Counted from the first letter of the stretch, positions 46,601 to 55,969 are shown. The stretch: DNA of 64,000 bases from Tessaracoccus antarcticus (GCF_003688855.1 NZ_REFW01000002.1:744001-808000), one strand, 5' to 3'. Notes: generated from the letters alone by a model not told the origin. Program-made: numbers and translations.

Positions 46601-46677
46601 GGTCACAGATGCCAGCAAACGCCAGGGAGCGTCTTGTTCGTGGCGTAGGCGCTCCCCTGGGCTCGGCCACTGTGACC
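46601..46677. repeat. Long imperfect inverted repeat in the SOUL-GNAT intergenic gap
   Basis: Outer arms GGTCACAG (46601-46608) and CTGTGACC (46670-46677) and inner arms CCAGGGAGCG (46622-46631) and CGCTCCCCTGG (46650-46660) can fold into one 77-nt hairpin. The gap 46559-46902 shows no gene otherwise. It could be a structured RNA, an operator or a relic of a small mobile element. Confidence 0.55.
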
Positions 46678-46902
46678 TCGAATCCCCGCACGGTGAGGTG
46701 GGACCGCGCCACCGACATTTCCTTCATGGTGGCCTCATTCGCCCTTTCTGGGACATCGCACCACTTCCCGACGGGTCCGCAGTCGTGTGGATGATTGATC
46801 TGAGCACCGGCGGCGTCGCAGCATCTTCCGCCAGACGGAGGCGAATGCTCGAAGATGTGCGGGTGAAGTGTCCAGTGCGCTCCGTGTGCCTGCGAGACTA
46901 CG

Positions 46903-47418
46903 ATGCTCAGCGTGACCCATCCAGATGTTCCCGTGGTGATCCGCGAGGCCAGGGCCGAGGATCAGACCGCGGTGGTGGAGATCTGCCGTGCAAGCGGCCG
47001 AGACGCTTGGTCGCCGAAGGCCCTGATCCCCAGTGAAACGAGGATCGTCCTCGTCGCAACCATCGACGACGTGGTGCTGGCCGTGGCGAAGACGCACCTC
47101 CATGAAGAGGCCGATGACGACGCCCCAGCTGGCCACTACCTCGGCGGCGTCGTGGTCGATCCGCGCATGCGCCGCCAGGGGCTGGGATCAGTCCTGACGA
47201 AAGCTCGCATGCAGTGGATCGGGGAACGAAGCAATCGTGCGTTCTACTTCACCGATGAGCGCAATACAGCCTCCATCGAGATGCACAGCCAATTCGGTTT
47301 CGTTCCCATCGCCGCAGCCCTGTCGATCAGGGGGGTGTCCGCCGATGACGAGGGGGGCAACGTGGTCCTGTATGACGCATTGGCTCCCCTCGGGGTCCGC
47401 CGCCGTATCCGGCGTTGA
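46903..47418 (+). CDS. GNAT-family N-acetyltransferase
   Basis: A 171-residue GNAT protein. The N-terminal VVIREARAEDQTAVVEICR strand, motif A in VVDPRMRRQGLGSVLTKA (the acetyl-CoA pyrophosphate loop RRQGLG) and the following NTASIEMHSQFGFVP segment are all present. The ATG at 46903 is followed by an in-frame GTG at 46912 that may be the true start. Nothing in the surroundings indicates a substrate. The 248 bp between its stop and the HNH gene contain no recognisable gene. Confidence 0.86.
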   Translation: MLSVTHPDVPVVIREARAEDQTAVVEICRASGRDAWSPKALIPSETRIVLVATIDDVVLAVAKTHLHEEADDDAPAGHYLGGVVVDPRMRRQGLGSVLTKARMQWIGERSNRAFYFTDERNTASIEMHSQFGFVPIAAALSIRGVSADDEGGNVVLYDALAPLGVRRRIRR

Positions 47419-47666
47419 TCGCAGCCTGTGGGTTCCCGATGAACTCCTCCTGCTGCTGGGGTGTGATCCTCTTGATCCCCGATGCCGCTCTCTTCCCAGA
47501 TCGCGGCGACGATCATGCCCGACCAGTGGAGGATGTTCCACGGAGCGTGGGAAGGGAGGCAAGGCCCAGAATTCACGCCTTCCGCGGCTCCGCTGCCGCC
47601 CAGAGAATCAGCGTCACCGTGACGGTGACGGACTCCTCCACAGTGGGGGTTCAGTGCCACATCGCA

Positions 47667-49106
47667 TCATCCGGTGACGGCATACATCTGATCCGGCGGG
47701 GATCTGTCATCTCGTCCCCCGGCAATGTGCGGATCGCTCACGGGGGGATCGTCGGGCGCACCCCGGACGTGCTGCCGAGCCGTGAAGCGCGCGGTTCTGT
47801 TCGGCGGCGTCACCACAGCCTGACCGGTGTCCGGGTCGATGTGGATGACCCAGCGGTCCCCGGGGCGGCTCCACCGGTCCGGTTCCATGAGTTGGTGGTG
47901 ATGCGGACACAACAACACCAGATTCCACAAGGCTGTGGCACCGCCGGCCCACCACGGCTGCAGGTGGTGCGCTTCGCAGGCAGAGTCCGGGGCGCTGCAC
48001 TGGGGAAAGATGCATCCACCGTCGCGCAGGCTCAGGGCCTTCCGGATGGCCGGGGTCACCAGGCGCTGCGTGCGGCCCACGTCCAGGATCTCCGAGGGGC
48101 CGCCGAGGACGACGGGCATGAGGTCAGCGTCGCAGCACAACCTGCGCAGGTCCCCGGCGGTGATCGTGGCCCCCTTGGCCAGGACTCCGGCCCGTTCGGC
48201 ACGTTCGCGGAGGTCCTGTTCCCGGATGGTGACGACGATCCGGGGTCGGTCCCCAATGCTGGTGGGTGCGTCACGGTGGTCGGAGATGATGTGGGTGAGG
48301 GCATCGGCGCGGCGCTGCTCGGGTGTGCGGTTGATGTCCTTGGCTGCCTGGTCCCGCATCACGCGGGGTCCGGGGTCGGTGGCGCGGGTGGACCTGAACC
48401 TGTCCCTGGCCGCGCGACGATCCGACTCCACATAGGCCTCCACCAGACTGATCAGGGGTGCCGCCTCCAGATGCGGCAGGGACCCGTGCAACCACGTCGA
48501 CCCGTCCCCGTCATCACCCCACCGCAAAGACCGCTTGCTGAACGCCCGTCGGCGTTGCCGCACCAACCGGGCCGCCTCGTCCTCACCCGTGGGCACCAGC
48601 TCGGGGGCGACCTCGGCCAGGACCTGCGGCGCCAACTCCGCCAGACGCCTCGGCGTGTTCCTGGCAGCCCGGTCCAGGAACGCCTGCTCCGCCCGCAACG
48701 TCTGCTCAGCCGTCAGCGCCGACGGCAACTGCGCCATCCCCTTGCCGATGGCGGCCGCATGCCGAGACGACACCGTGCCAGCCAGGGCCGCCTCCTTGAC
48801 CGCCTTGTGCCTGGCCAGGTCGCGGGCCTGGAACACCTGCCGCGCCGCGTCGTGGGAATCCCGACCCTCATCCAACCCGATCAGCGACGTGATCGGTGTC
48901 CCCGTCGCGGCCACCGAACTCTGCGACGCCTCATCAGTGAGCACACACGCCAACGACACCGCACGATCCTCAAAACTCCGGGCCCTCTTCATCAACACCA
49001 ACCGCTCCGGCGCAGACAGCCTGACCCGCTCATCGTGATCGATCGAGGACATCACAGCCTCCAGCGCAGTCAGCGCCTCCGCCGTGGTCCGCCACCCCTG
49101 CTCCAT
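47667..49106 (-). CDS. DUF222/HNH endonuclease-domain protein (13E12 type)
   Basis: A 479-residue protein of the actinobacterial DUF222-HNH family, multi-copy in many genomes and related to the mycobacterial 13E12 repeat. The N-terminal three quarters are the helical DUF222 region. The HNH domain near the C-terminus has CIFPQCSAP, CEAHHLQPWWAGGATALWNL and LLCPHHHQLME, with the zinc Cys pairs and the catalytic His kept. The role is unproven: mobile nuclease and recombination factor have both been suggested. A stretch rich in A/T lies just before the ATG at 49106. A truncated paralogue lies 143 bp upstream. Confidence 0.9.
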   Translation of the reverse strand: MEQGWRTTAEALTALEAVMSSIDHDERVRLSAPERLVLMKRARSFEDRAVSLACVLTDEASQSSVAATGTPITSLIGLDEGRDSHDAARQVFQARDLARHKAVKEAALAGTVSSRHAAAIGKGMAQLPSALTAEQTLRAEQAFLDRAARNTPRRLAELAPQVLAEVAPELVPTGEDEAARLVRQRRRAFSKRSLRWGDDGDGSTWLHGSLPHLEAAPLISLVEAYVESDRRAARDRFRSTRATDPGPRVMRDQAAKDINRTPEQRRADALTHIISDHRDAPTSIGDRPRIVVTIREQDLRERAERAGVLAKGATITAGDLRRLCCDADLMPVVLGGPSEILDVGRTQRLVTPAIRKALSLRDGGCIFPQCSAPDSACEAHHLQPWWAGGATALWNLVLLCPHHHQLMEPDRWSRPGDRWVIHIDPDTGQAVVTPPNRTARFTARQHVRGAPDDPPVSDPHIAGGRDDRSPPDQMYAVTG

Positions 49107-49248
49107 AGAAAAACTCTACGGACCACCACTGACATTTTTTGAACAGGTGATCTATTCATCCTGAAATATTCTTCGATGCCATGCCGCCGAGATGAGTGAT
49201 GGCTCAGCTCTCCAGCCGGTTACCTTTCTCGCTGCTCATCCAGCCCGC

Positions 49249-49479
49249 TCAACAAGGTGAAACGTGTGCTGGAGACGCGCTCGATTCCTGAGCGCGGGTG
49301 GCTTCGTCGGTCAGGACACCCACCAGGGAGGCGATCCTGTTCTGCAGTTCGTCGATCCACCCCACCAGCACCACGAGCTCGGGACCGCTCAGGCTGAGGC
49401 GCTGCTCGTCATTGATGGATGCGAGCGCGTCTTCCATCACATCGAGTGCTTCTGATGTCGTGAGTCCGAACGTTTCCAT
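49249..49479 (-). pseudogene. N-terminal fragment of a second DUF222/HNH gene
   Basis: The 76-residue frame METFGLTTSEALDVMEDALA to its stop matches the N-terminus of the neighbouring DUF222 protein: a TT-x-EAL core, LSGPELVVL against LSAPERLVL, and VGVLTDEATRAQESS against ACVLTDEASQSS. Similarity stops at SASPAHVSPC, where the frame ends, so the remaining ~400 residues are lost. It is probably a decayed tandem copy. The 142 bp up to the intact gene are comparatively A/T-rich and show no gene. Confidence 0.75.
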
Positions 49480-49555
49480 GCATCGACAGTATTGAGCAGC
49501 ACTGACACTGCGATTGCGTCGGGAGGGGGTTGCAGTACTGGCGGTGACTCTTCGA

Positions 49556-51253
49556 TCAAGACCTGGCGTGCATCGGAACCCGGCCGTCGTGCTCCGGTGC
49601 GGCGCCACTGGCTGCCCGGCGGGGCGAAACAGAGCCGCCCTCAACCGAGGCCAGGGCCCCGTCGAACAGAGGCTCGGCGACGCCGTCCATGACAGGGGCG
49701 GCGTCCGCGACACCGGATCCGGACATCCTCCCTGCCGTGGGGTGTGCAGAGAGAGGTCGCTCCTCGATGAACAGGGCGAGCGCCAGACCGGCGAGCGCAA
49801 CAGGGACGGCGTAGAGGAACAGTGGAGGCATTGCTGTGGAGAAGGCGCCGGCGATCGTGCGTTGCACCGCTTCGGGGAGCCCCGCCAGAATTTCTGGGGT
49901 GAGCGAACTGATGTTTCCGCCCTGCGCGCCACCGATGGGGGTGCCGGACATCTCGGAGGTCAGCCGACTGATGAAGACGGACCCGAAGACGGCAATACCC
50001 ACAGAGGCCCCGATCTGTCGGACGTAGTTCTGTGCAGACGTTGCCGTGCCCATGACTTCACCCGGCACAGAGTTCTGCACGATCAGCGTCAGGTTCTGCA
50101 TCGCTGCGCCGACGCCCAGCCCCAGCACGACGAGGCTGGAAGCGAGGTACCAATACGGGGTGTTCTGGTCGATGCGGGACAGCATGATGAGCCCGACAGC
50201 CACGAGGGCAGTGCCGATGATGGGATAGATCTTGTACCGTCCCGTGGCGGAGATCAGTCGCCCGGAGATGATGGCGGCGAACAGGAGCCCGACGGTCATG
50301 GGGATCAGCATCAGGCCGGATTGTGTGGCGGTGACGCCGTTGACCATCTGCAGGAAGGTCGGCATGTATGCCACGGCCACGAACAGGGAGATACCGATCG
50401 TGAGGCCCACGGCGGAGGGCAGAACGAAGTTGCGGTCCCGGAACAGGGAAAGGGGGATCACCGGATCCGAAGCCCGTGTATCAACGAATATGAACAGCGC
50501 CATCCCCAGTACGGCCCCGATGATGAGGCCCACGATTACGGGATCGCCCCACTCGTAGGTGGTGCCTCCCCAGCTGGTGGTCAGCACGATGGCGGTGGAG
50601 GTGGCACCGAGCAGCACCATCCCGAGGAGGTCGATGGGCTTGCGTTGACCCGTGGGGCGGTTGGCGTGCAGAGCGAAGATGACGGTGGCCAGAGCGACGA
50701 GCCCCAGTGGCATGTTCACGTAGAACACCCACCGCCACGTCAGGTAGTCGGTGAGGAAACCGCCGATGAGCGGCCCGCCAACGGATGAGAGGCCGAAAAC
50801 CGCGCCGATGAGTCCCATGTATTTGCCGCGCTCACGAGGAGAGACGATGTCTCCGAGGATTGCCTGGGCACCAATCATGAGTCCACCGCCGCCGAGGCCC
50901 TGCAGTGCGCGGAAGGCGATCAGCTGGGTCATGTCCTGGGCGATGCCTGACAGGATCGAGCCGATCAGGAATACAACGATGGCGAAGATGAACACGGGTT
51001 TGCGACCGATCACATCACCGGTCTTCCCATAGATGGGAAGACCGATGGTGGCCGCCAACAGGTAGGCCGTCACCACCCAGGACAAGTGCTCAAGTCCGTT
51101 CAGCTCACCGACGATGGTGGGTAGGGCGGTGGCGACGATCGTCTGGTCGAGAGCGGCCAGGAGCATTGCGAGGAGGAGTCCCGTGAAGGTCCACCTGAAC
51201 TGGGAGCGTGTCAGCGGTGCGCTGCGCGAGGTGGCGCTGGCAGTGGTCGTCAT
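49556..51253 (-). CDS. DHA2-family (EmrB/QacA-type) multidrug MFS exporter
   Basis: A 565-residue, 14-helix major facilitator. DHA2 hallmarks are LDQTIVATALPTIVGEL in helix 1 (motif D1), YGKTGDVIGRKPVF (motif A) and the helix-5 antiporter motif in FGLSSVGGPLIGGFLTD (motif C). It should export drugs or toxic metabolites in exchange for protons. The C-terminal ~60 residues are polar and cytoplasmic. GAGGA lies 8 nt before the ATG at 51253. The 231-bp upstream gap contains two palindromes, consistent with repression by a TetR/MarR protein encoded elsewhere. Confidence 0.93.
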   Translation of the reverse strand: MTTTASATSRSAPLTRSQFRWTFTGLLLAMLLAALDQTIVATALPTIVGELNGLEHLSWVVTAYLLAATIGLPIYGKTGDVIGRKPVFIFAIVVFLIGSILSGIAQDMTQLIAFRALQGLGGGGLMIGAQAILGDIVSPRERGKYMGLIGAVFGLSSVGGPLIGGFLTDYLTWRWVFYVNMPLGLVALATVIFALHANRPTGQRKPIDLLGMVLLGATSTAIVLTTSWGGTTYEWGDPVIVGLIIGAVLGMALFIFVDTRASDPVIPLSLFRDRNFVLPSAVGLTIGISLFVAVAYMPTFLQMVNGVTATQSGLMLIPMTVGLLFAAIISGRLISATGRYKIYPIIGTALVAVGLIMLSRIDQNTPYWYLASSLVVLGLGVGAAMQNLTLIVQNSVPGEVMGTATSAQNYVRQIGASVGIAVFGSVFISRLTSEMSGTPIGGAQGGNISSLTPEILAGLPEAVQRTIAGAFSTAMPPLFLYAVPVALAGLALALFIEERPLSAHPTAGRMSGSGVADAAPVMDGVAEPLFDGALASVEGGSVSPRRAASGAAPEHDGRVPMHARS

Positions 51254-51373
51254 GGGGATGGTCCTCACCGTGCGGGGAGTTCGGCGGGCTCCGGATCGCA
51301 CCTTCGTTCGATGGGTGGTTCAAGCATCAACCAATTTACGTCGCCGAACCTTCCAACCACGAGGCTGTCCGAC

Positions 51374-51404
51374 CACAAAATAAATATTTTTGTGACGACG
51401 TCAC
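51374..51404 (-). promoter_or_regulatory. Paired palindromes upstream of the DHA2 exporter gene
   Basis: CACAAAA (51374-51380) mirrors TTTTGTG (51388-51394) across an A/T-rich core, and GTGACG-A-CGTCAC (51392-51404) is a perfect 13-bp palindrome that shares its last bases with the first. A looser GGTT...AACC dyad lies at 51318-51333. The A/T content is striking for this genome. They are likely repressor sites; the regulator is not adjacent. Confidence 0.55.
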
Positions 51405-51484
51405 TGTCCCCCACCTTCGCGGGCATCGGTGGCTCGTGGCCCCGGCCATCGCCGTGCATGCTGCGTGGTCCGGATGGGGTCAGC

Positions 51485-51979
51485 TCACAGGGCGCCGAGG
51501 GCGGCGGCCACCGCGATGAGGAGCGCGGGCACGGCAACAAAGGCAGCCACCCTTACAAGCCGGTTGCGCAAGAGTGCCCGTAGCACTGGAGGACGCTGAG
51601 ATCTGGCCACGGTGCCGGCGTCGTTGTCGGCCGACTTCGCCAGCACCCTGACGCGGTCGACAAGCCTGTCCACGGCTTCGATGCCGTAGCCGTTGTGTCC
51701 CTTCGGGACAGTCGTGAAGCGATGCTCCTCGATGTGGGGCAGCACGGGCACCCCGCCACGGGCAGCGAAGGCGAGTCCTGCGAAGAAGCGGTCGACGTCT
51801 CGCATCTCATAACTGCTGTCCCTGTGGCGCCCGGGAGGTAGATACGTGGCTCTCTCGATCTCCGCAAGAAGTTCCATCACCGCTGGGCTGTGGAGGGCGG
51901 CTTCCGGGTGCTGGCGAGACCGGGAACCGGTCCGGCGACGGTACGGGATTCGAGGCGGGGAATCTGCACCCTCTGTCAT
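51485..51979 (-). CDS. DivIVA-like repeat protein with C-terminal membrane anchor
   Basis: A 164-residue protein. Two short repeats, YEMRDVDRFFAGLAF near residue 58 and GYGIEAVDRLVDRVRVLA near 100, match the GYd-x2-VD-x-F-x3-L pattern of DivIVA/Wag31 N-terminal units. The extreme C-terminus is a single hydrophobic helix (AAFVAVPALLIAVAAALGAL) after a basic patch, so it is probably tail-anchored. The first 40 residues are polar and disordered. Its ATG is 11 bp after the pdxT stop, so it is the third gene of the pdx operon. A role in polar growth or division is an inference from the repeats. Confidence 0.65.
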   Translation of the reverse strand: MTEGADSPPRIPYRRRTGSRSRQHPEAALHSPAVMELLAEIERATYLPPGRHRDSSYEMRDVDRFFAGLAFAARGGVPVLPHIEEHRFTTVPKGHNGYGIEAVDRLVDRVRVLAKSADNDAGTVARSQRPPVLRALLRNRLVRVAAFVAVPALLIAVAAALGAL

Positions 51980-51989
51980 GGCAGCCAGC

Positions 51990-52640
51990 CTACCGAGCCC
52001 GCACTTCACCACCGGGAGCGCAGCCAGCAGCCGACCTCACCATGTTCACGAAGTACTCGTGGAAGCGGACATCGCCGCCCACCTCCGGGTGGAAAGCCGT
52101 GGCGAGGAGATTTCCCTGCCGGAGCGCCACAACGTGACGGACTGCGCCAACCTTCCGGCTCGTGACGGTGGCCAACACCTGGACGTCCGGGCCGGCCTGC
52201 TCCACCCACGGCGCCCGGATGAAGACTGCCCGGACAGGGTGGGTGGCACCGTCACGCAGCGCGGGCACGTGGAGGTCTTCCTCGAAGGAGTCCACCTGTC
52301 GCCCGAACGCATTGCGAACAACGGTGACGTCGAGGCCACCGAGCGTCCGCTGGCCCTCGATGCCTCCGACCACCCGGTCGGCGAGCATGATCATCCCCGC
52401 ACAGGAGCCGAACACGGGCATACCCGCCGCGATACGGGCGCGCAGGGGGTCCGCCAGGTCGAACAAGTGCAACAGCTTGTCCATGGTGGTGGACTCCCCA
52501 CCCGGGATGACCAGGCCGTCAACAGTGGCCAACTCGGAGACCCGCCTCACAGCGGCCGTGCGGACCCCCAGCTGTGTGAGCGCACGCACGTGTTCCCGCA
52601 CGTCGCCCTGCAGCGCCAGGACACCGACGGTGATGCTCAC
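51990..52640 (-). CDS. pdxT: PLP synthase glutaminase subunit PdxT
   Basis: A 216-residue class I glutaminase that feeds ammonia to PdxS. The features are [13 protein letters not shown] at the start, PGGES (47-50), the nucleophile C80 in FGSCAGM and the His-Glu pair in FHPEVGGD. The N-terminal ALQGD is specific to PdxT. The GTG start overlaps the pdxS stop by 4 bp (GTGA). The length is slightly above the typical ~195, because of an Ala/Gly-rich tail. Confidence 0.97.
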   Translation of the reverse strand: MSITVGVLALQGDVREHVRALTQLGVRTAAVRRVSELATVDGLVIPGGESTTMDKLLHLFDLADPLRARIAAGMPVFGSCAGMIMLADRVVGGIEGQRTLGGLDVTVVRNAFGRQVDSFEEDLHVPALRDGATHPVRAVFIRAPWVEQAGPDVQVLATVTSRKVGAVRHVVALRQGNLLATAFHPEVGGDVRFHEYFVNMVRSAAGCAPGGEVRAR

Positions 52641-53539
52641 CAGCCGCGTTCGGAGAGCCGGTGCGGCTGCGCGATCTCCTCGACGTTGATCCCCACCATG
52701 GCCTCCCCGAGGCCCCGGGAGAACTTCGCTATCTGGTCCGGGTCGTCGAAGAAGGTGGTGGCCTTCACGATGGCGGTGGCACGCTCGGCAGGGTTGCCTG
52801 ATTTGAAGATGCCGGAGCCCACGAACACGCCCTCTGCGCCCAGTTGCATCATCATGGCCGCGTCAGCGGGCGTGGCGATGCCGCCTGCCGTGAACAGCAC
52901 GACGGGCAGCTTCCCCAGTTCGGCGACCTCAGCCACGAGGTCGTAGGGGGCCTGCAGTTCCTTGGCGGCCACGAACAGTTCGTCGTGCGACATCGACTGG
53001 AGCCGACGGATCTCGGCGCGGATGGCGCGCATGTGCCCCGTCGCGTTGGAGACGTCGCCCGTGCCGGCTTCACCCTTGGAGCGGATCATGGCGGCGCCTT
53101 CGGTGATCCTTCGCAGGGCCTCGCCCAGGTTCGTGGCACCGCAGACGAAGGGGACGGTGAACGGCCACTTGTCGATGTGGTTCACGTAATCTGCCGGGGT
53201 CAACACCTCGGACTCGTCGATGTAGTCCACACCCAGGCTCTGCAGGACTTGAGCCTCAACGAAGTGACCGATCCGTGCCTTGGCCATCACGGGAATGGAC
53301 ACTGCCGCGATGATGCTGTCAATCATGTCCGGATCGCTCATCCGGGAGACGCCGCCCTGGGCGCGGATGTCGGCGGGCACCCGTTCCAACGCCATGACAG
53401 CGACTGCGCCTGCATCCTCGGCGATCCGCGCCTGCTCAGCGGTGACCACGTCCATGATCACACCGCCCTTGAGCATCTCTGCCATGCCGCGCTTCACGCG
53501 GGCGGTTCCGGTGGTGGAGTGGTTCTGGTCAGTGGGCAC
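52637..53539 (-). CDS. pdxS: PLP synthase lyase subunit PdxS
   Basis: A 300-residue TIM-barrel enzyme that forms pyridoxal 5'-phosphate from ribose 5-phosphate, glyceraldehyde 3-phosphate and PdxT-derived ammonia. Key residues are D30 in GVIMDVV, the imine lysine K87 in VMAKARIGH and the second lysine in the [11 protein letters not shown] block. Twelve PdxS with twelve PdxT form the complex. The GTG at 53539 gives the family length; AAGG precedes it. It heads the pdxS-pdxT-DivIVA-like operon. The upstream 252 bp show no gene and no recognisable PdxR site. Confidence 0.97.
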   Translation of the reverse strand: MPTDQNHSTTGTARVKRGMAEMLKGGVIMDVVTAEQARIAEDAGAVAVMALERVPADIRAQGGVSRMSDPDMIDSIIAAVSIPVMAKARIGHFVEAQVLQSLGVDYIDESEVLTPADYVNHIDKWPFTVPFVCGATNLGEALRRITEGAAMIRSKGEAGTGDVSNATGHMRAIRAEIRRLQSMSHDELFVAAKELQAPYDLVAEVAELGKLPVVLFTAGGIATPADAAMMMQLGAEGVFVGSGIFKSGNPAERATAIVKATTFFDDPDQIAKFSRGLGEAMVGINVEEIAQPHRLSERGW

Positions 53540-53791
53540 GGGTGCGCCAGCCTTTGCGTGGAGGAGGATGCTTGACGTCGCGTCGGATTCGACGGCGCGC
53601 AAGAGGACTCTGCAAGTCTACGCACGCCCATCACTGGCCCGGCCGTCGTTACTGGGTGAGAACCTCACCATGTATTCCGCGACGCAGCGTTGAAAAGGTA
53701 CTCACGGGCTCAGCGTGCCCGCAGGGGCCAATAACGACGCGGCGGCGCCGCCCCATGTTCTGTGGGGCGAGGCCGTGGTCCGTGCGGCAGT

Positions 53792-54418
53792 ATGGGGCCC
53801 ATGACAGCTCGAACCGCGGGGCAGCACAGGATTCGTCCCGCACGGACGCAGGATCCCCATGAGGTGGACCGGCTCTACGACATCTGCCTGCGTACCGGAG
53901 CCAACGGGGCTGGAGCCGAGGACCTGTTCGTGGATCCCCGCCTCCTGGGCGAGATCTACCTGGGCGCGTACCTGGCGTTCGAACCCGAGCTCGCATTCGT
54001 CCTCGAGGGCGACGACGGGTCAGTGCTCGGCTACGTTCTGGGTGCACGCGACACCGCCGCATTCGAGCAGTTGCTGGAGGAGCGGTGGTGGCCCGCACTC
54101 AAGAAGTCGTACCCGCTTTCCAGTTTCCCGGCAGGCTCGCCCGACGAGGGCCTCGTGCAGATGATCCACGCCCCCTCCCGTACCGATCCCGCCACCATCG
54201 AGGCTTTCCCCGCTCATCTGCACGTCGACATCCTCGCTGAGGGGAAGGGCGGGGGCAACGGTCGTCGCCTGCTGGACACCCTTTTCACGGCGCTGCAGGA
54301 CCGTGGCGTGGAGGGAGTGCACCTGAACGTGTCGCCGGAGAACACCCATGCCATCGGCTTCTACCGGCACATGGGGTTCACGCAGGTGGACGGCAGCCTG
54401 TGGGCCAAGCCGCTCTGA
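53792..54418 (+). CDS. GNAT-family N-acetyltransferase, OGA-acetyltransferase-like
   Basis: A 208-residue GNAT protein. The HRIRPARTQDPHEVDRLYDI start, GEIYLGAYLAFEPELAFVLE and the late HLHVDILAEGKGGGNGRRLL acetyl-CoA loop followed by NTHAIGFYRHMGF mark it as the GNAT subgroup similar to the C-terminal domain of eukaryotic O-GlcNAcase. Many of these bacterial proteins have no known substrate. ATG codons at 53792 and 53801 are both possible. It is convergent with the MutS-like pair and 252 bp from pdxS. Confidence 0.88.
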   Translation: MGPMTARTAGQHRIRPARTQDPHEVDRLYDICLRTGANGAGAEDLFVDPRLLGEIYLGAYLAFEPELAFVLEGDDGSVLGYVLGARDTAAFEQLLEERWWPALKKSYPLSSFPAGSPDEGLVQMIHAPSRTDPATIEAFPAHLHVDILAEGKGGGNGRRLLDTLFTALQDRGVEGVHLNVSPENTHAIGFYRHMGFTQVDGSLWAKPL

Positions 54419-54460
54419 TCCCGACCGGTCGCTGAGGTTCACCTTCCCGGATGGTGATGT

Positions 54461-55969
54461 TCAGCCGGGCCAGACCGCGGCACTGGAGAAGACGCGGTCA
54501 TACATCTCGATACCGTTGCTGCGCGGCTCCGGTGCGCCGGTGTGCAACCTGTACGAAGCTCGACCGTCGGGCGTGAGCGTCGTACGCAGGAAGAGGTGCG
54601 ACTCATCGTGCATCTCCGCGAGGCCCTCCGCGAGTTGGTACATGTGCGTGACATAGATGACCCGCATCCCGCGACGCGTCAGGGCCAGCACGACGTTGCG
54701 GGCGATCTCGGATCCTTCCTGTTCATACGTTGAGGCAAAGGACTCGTTGAACAGGACAAGAGACCCGGCCACCAGGTCAGGAATTAGGTCACTCATGCGG
54801 GTCAGCTCCTCGTCGAGCTTCCCGCTGGTGAGGGAGGCATCCTCTTCGCGCTTGAAGTGGGTGAGGAGTTGGGGGGCTGGCGAGACCTTCATCGTCCTGG
54901 CCGGCACCGGCAGGCCCGCCTGGGTCAGGAGGTGGGCGAGCCCGACACTGCGGAGAAACGTGGACTTGCCCCCGCTGTTGGCGCCGGTGATGAGGATGAG
55001 GGATCGCCCGTCGGCGTCGAGGTCATTCGTGACGGGTGCGTCCTGCCCACGCAGGGCCAGCCCGGCGTCGCAGAGGTCGGTGAACGCCAGTACGGGCGTG
55101 GCGCTGTCGGTGGGCTTCGGGAAGCATGTGGGAACGTGTCGGCGTTGGAAGGCGTGCAGCAGGTTCAACGCCCCGACGTAGAACGCGGTTTCATGGTGCA
55201 ACAACAGCAGGTAACGCTGAACGTGTGTGGCTGAACGTTCGAGGGTGTCCGCGAGGTCGTTGAGGCTGAAGTCGCGCATGTGCCGCAAAGCGGTTGCACC
55301 AGCCTCATCACGTGGCTGGATCGTGACAACCCACGGGCTACGTTTCAACGTGCCGAAGAACTCGCGCAGTCGCCCCTGGCGCGCAGGGGGCTGGTCCACC
55401 CGGTAGTCGATGATCCCGTTGACGGGGCTGAGTCGCACAGTGGCCGGTATCCCGGTCCGGAACCGCATCGAGTCCAGGCTCAACGCGACCTGCTCCAGGT
55501 ACTCGTCTGACAGGTCCGCACTGGTGGCCGCAAGAAAGGCGCTGACACCAGCGGATCCCACCAGTGCTGTGTTCGAGTCGGCGACCTTGCGCAACTCCCT
55601 GAGGAAGTCCAGCAACAGGGACAGCAGTTCGACGCTGCTGTGCAGCCGACTCTCGGGGCGATCCGTCAGCCCCCAGATGTGTTTACGCGCCTCACGCTCA
55701 GCGCCGAGGGAGCGCGTCGTGATGTCGTGCAGGGATCGGAGCAGGGCGGGGTGCTCCATGAAATCCCGCATCACGTCCTGGCGGAAGTGAATGTCGGATG
55801 CGCTGGTGAGGGGGTGGAGCAGAGTGGCCCGCATCACGTCACGGACCACCGGGTCCCCCTCCGCGCAGGCTGAGATGACGGGTTCCAGCCCCAGGTCGAG
55901 GACGAGATCCTCCGCGTGGGGAGCTGGTGATTGTTCGGCTCCCAGAGCGTGGAGCAGGTTGACTCTCAT
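54461..55969 (-). CDS. MutS-like ATPase lacking mismatch-binding domains, second of a tandem pair
   Basis: A 502-residue protein with only the core (lever/clamp-like) and ATPase parts of MutS. Walker A is ITGANSGGKSTFLRSVG and the Walker B region reads SLVLFNESFAST, where canonical MutS has DE; here Asn replaces the Asp while the catalytic Glu remains. IYVTHMYQLAEGLA is the switch-His region. No N-terminal mismatch-recognition domain and no Smr nuclease domain are present, so ordinary mismatch repair and MutS2 ribosome rescue are both unlikely. The ATG overlaps the upstream paralogue's stop by 4 bp, so the two probably act as a heterodimer. The function is unknown. Confidence 0.85.
   Translation of the reverse strand: MRVNLLHALGAEQSPAPHAEDLVLDLGLEPVISACAEGDPVVRDVMRATLLHPLTSASDIHFRQDVMRDFMEHPALLRSLHDITTRSLGAEREARKHIWGLTDRPESRLHSSVELLSLLLDFLRELRKVADSNTALVGSAGVSAFLAATSADLSDEYLEQVALSLDSMRFRTGIPATVRLSPVNGIIDYRVDQPPARQGRLREFFGTLKRSPWVVTIQPRDEAGATALRHMRDFSLNDLADTLERSATHVQRYLLLLHHETAFYVGALNLLHAFQRRHVPTCFPKPTDSATPVLAFTDLCDAGLALRGQDAPVTNDLDADGRSLILITGANSGGKSTFLRSVGLAHLLTQAGLPVPARTMKVSPAPQLLTHFKREEDASLTSGKLDEELTRMSDLIPDLVAGSLVLFNESFASTYEQEGSEIARNVVLALTRRGMRVIYVTHMYQLAEGLAEMHDESHLFLRTTLTPDGRASYRLHTGAPEPRSNGIEMYDRVFSSAAVWPG

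Noticed and set aside
47419-47666. Gene fragment between the GNAT and HNH genes (minus-strand TPQQQEEFIGNP-like stretch)
   Set aside because: No start, no family that I recognise, and several short frames are equally open.
47415-49142. A 575-codon plus-strand open frame opposite the HNH gene
   Set aside because: Arg/Gly/Pro-rich antisense shadow; the minus-strand frame has a clear DUF222-HNH protein.
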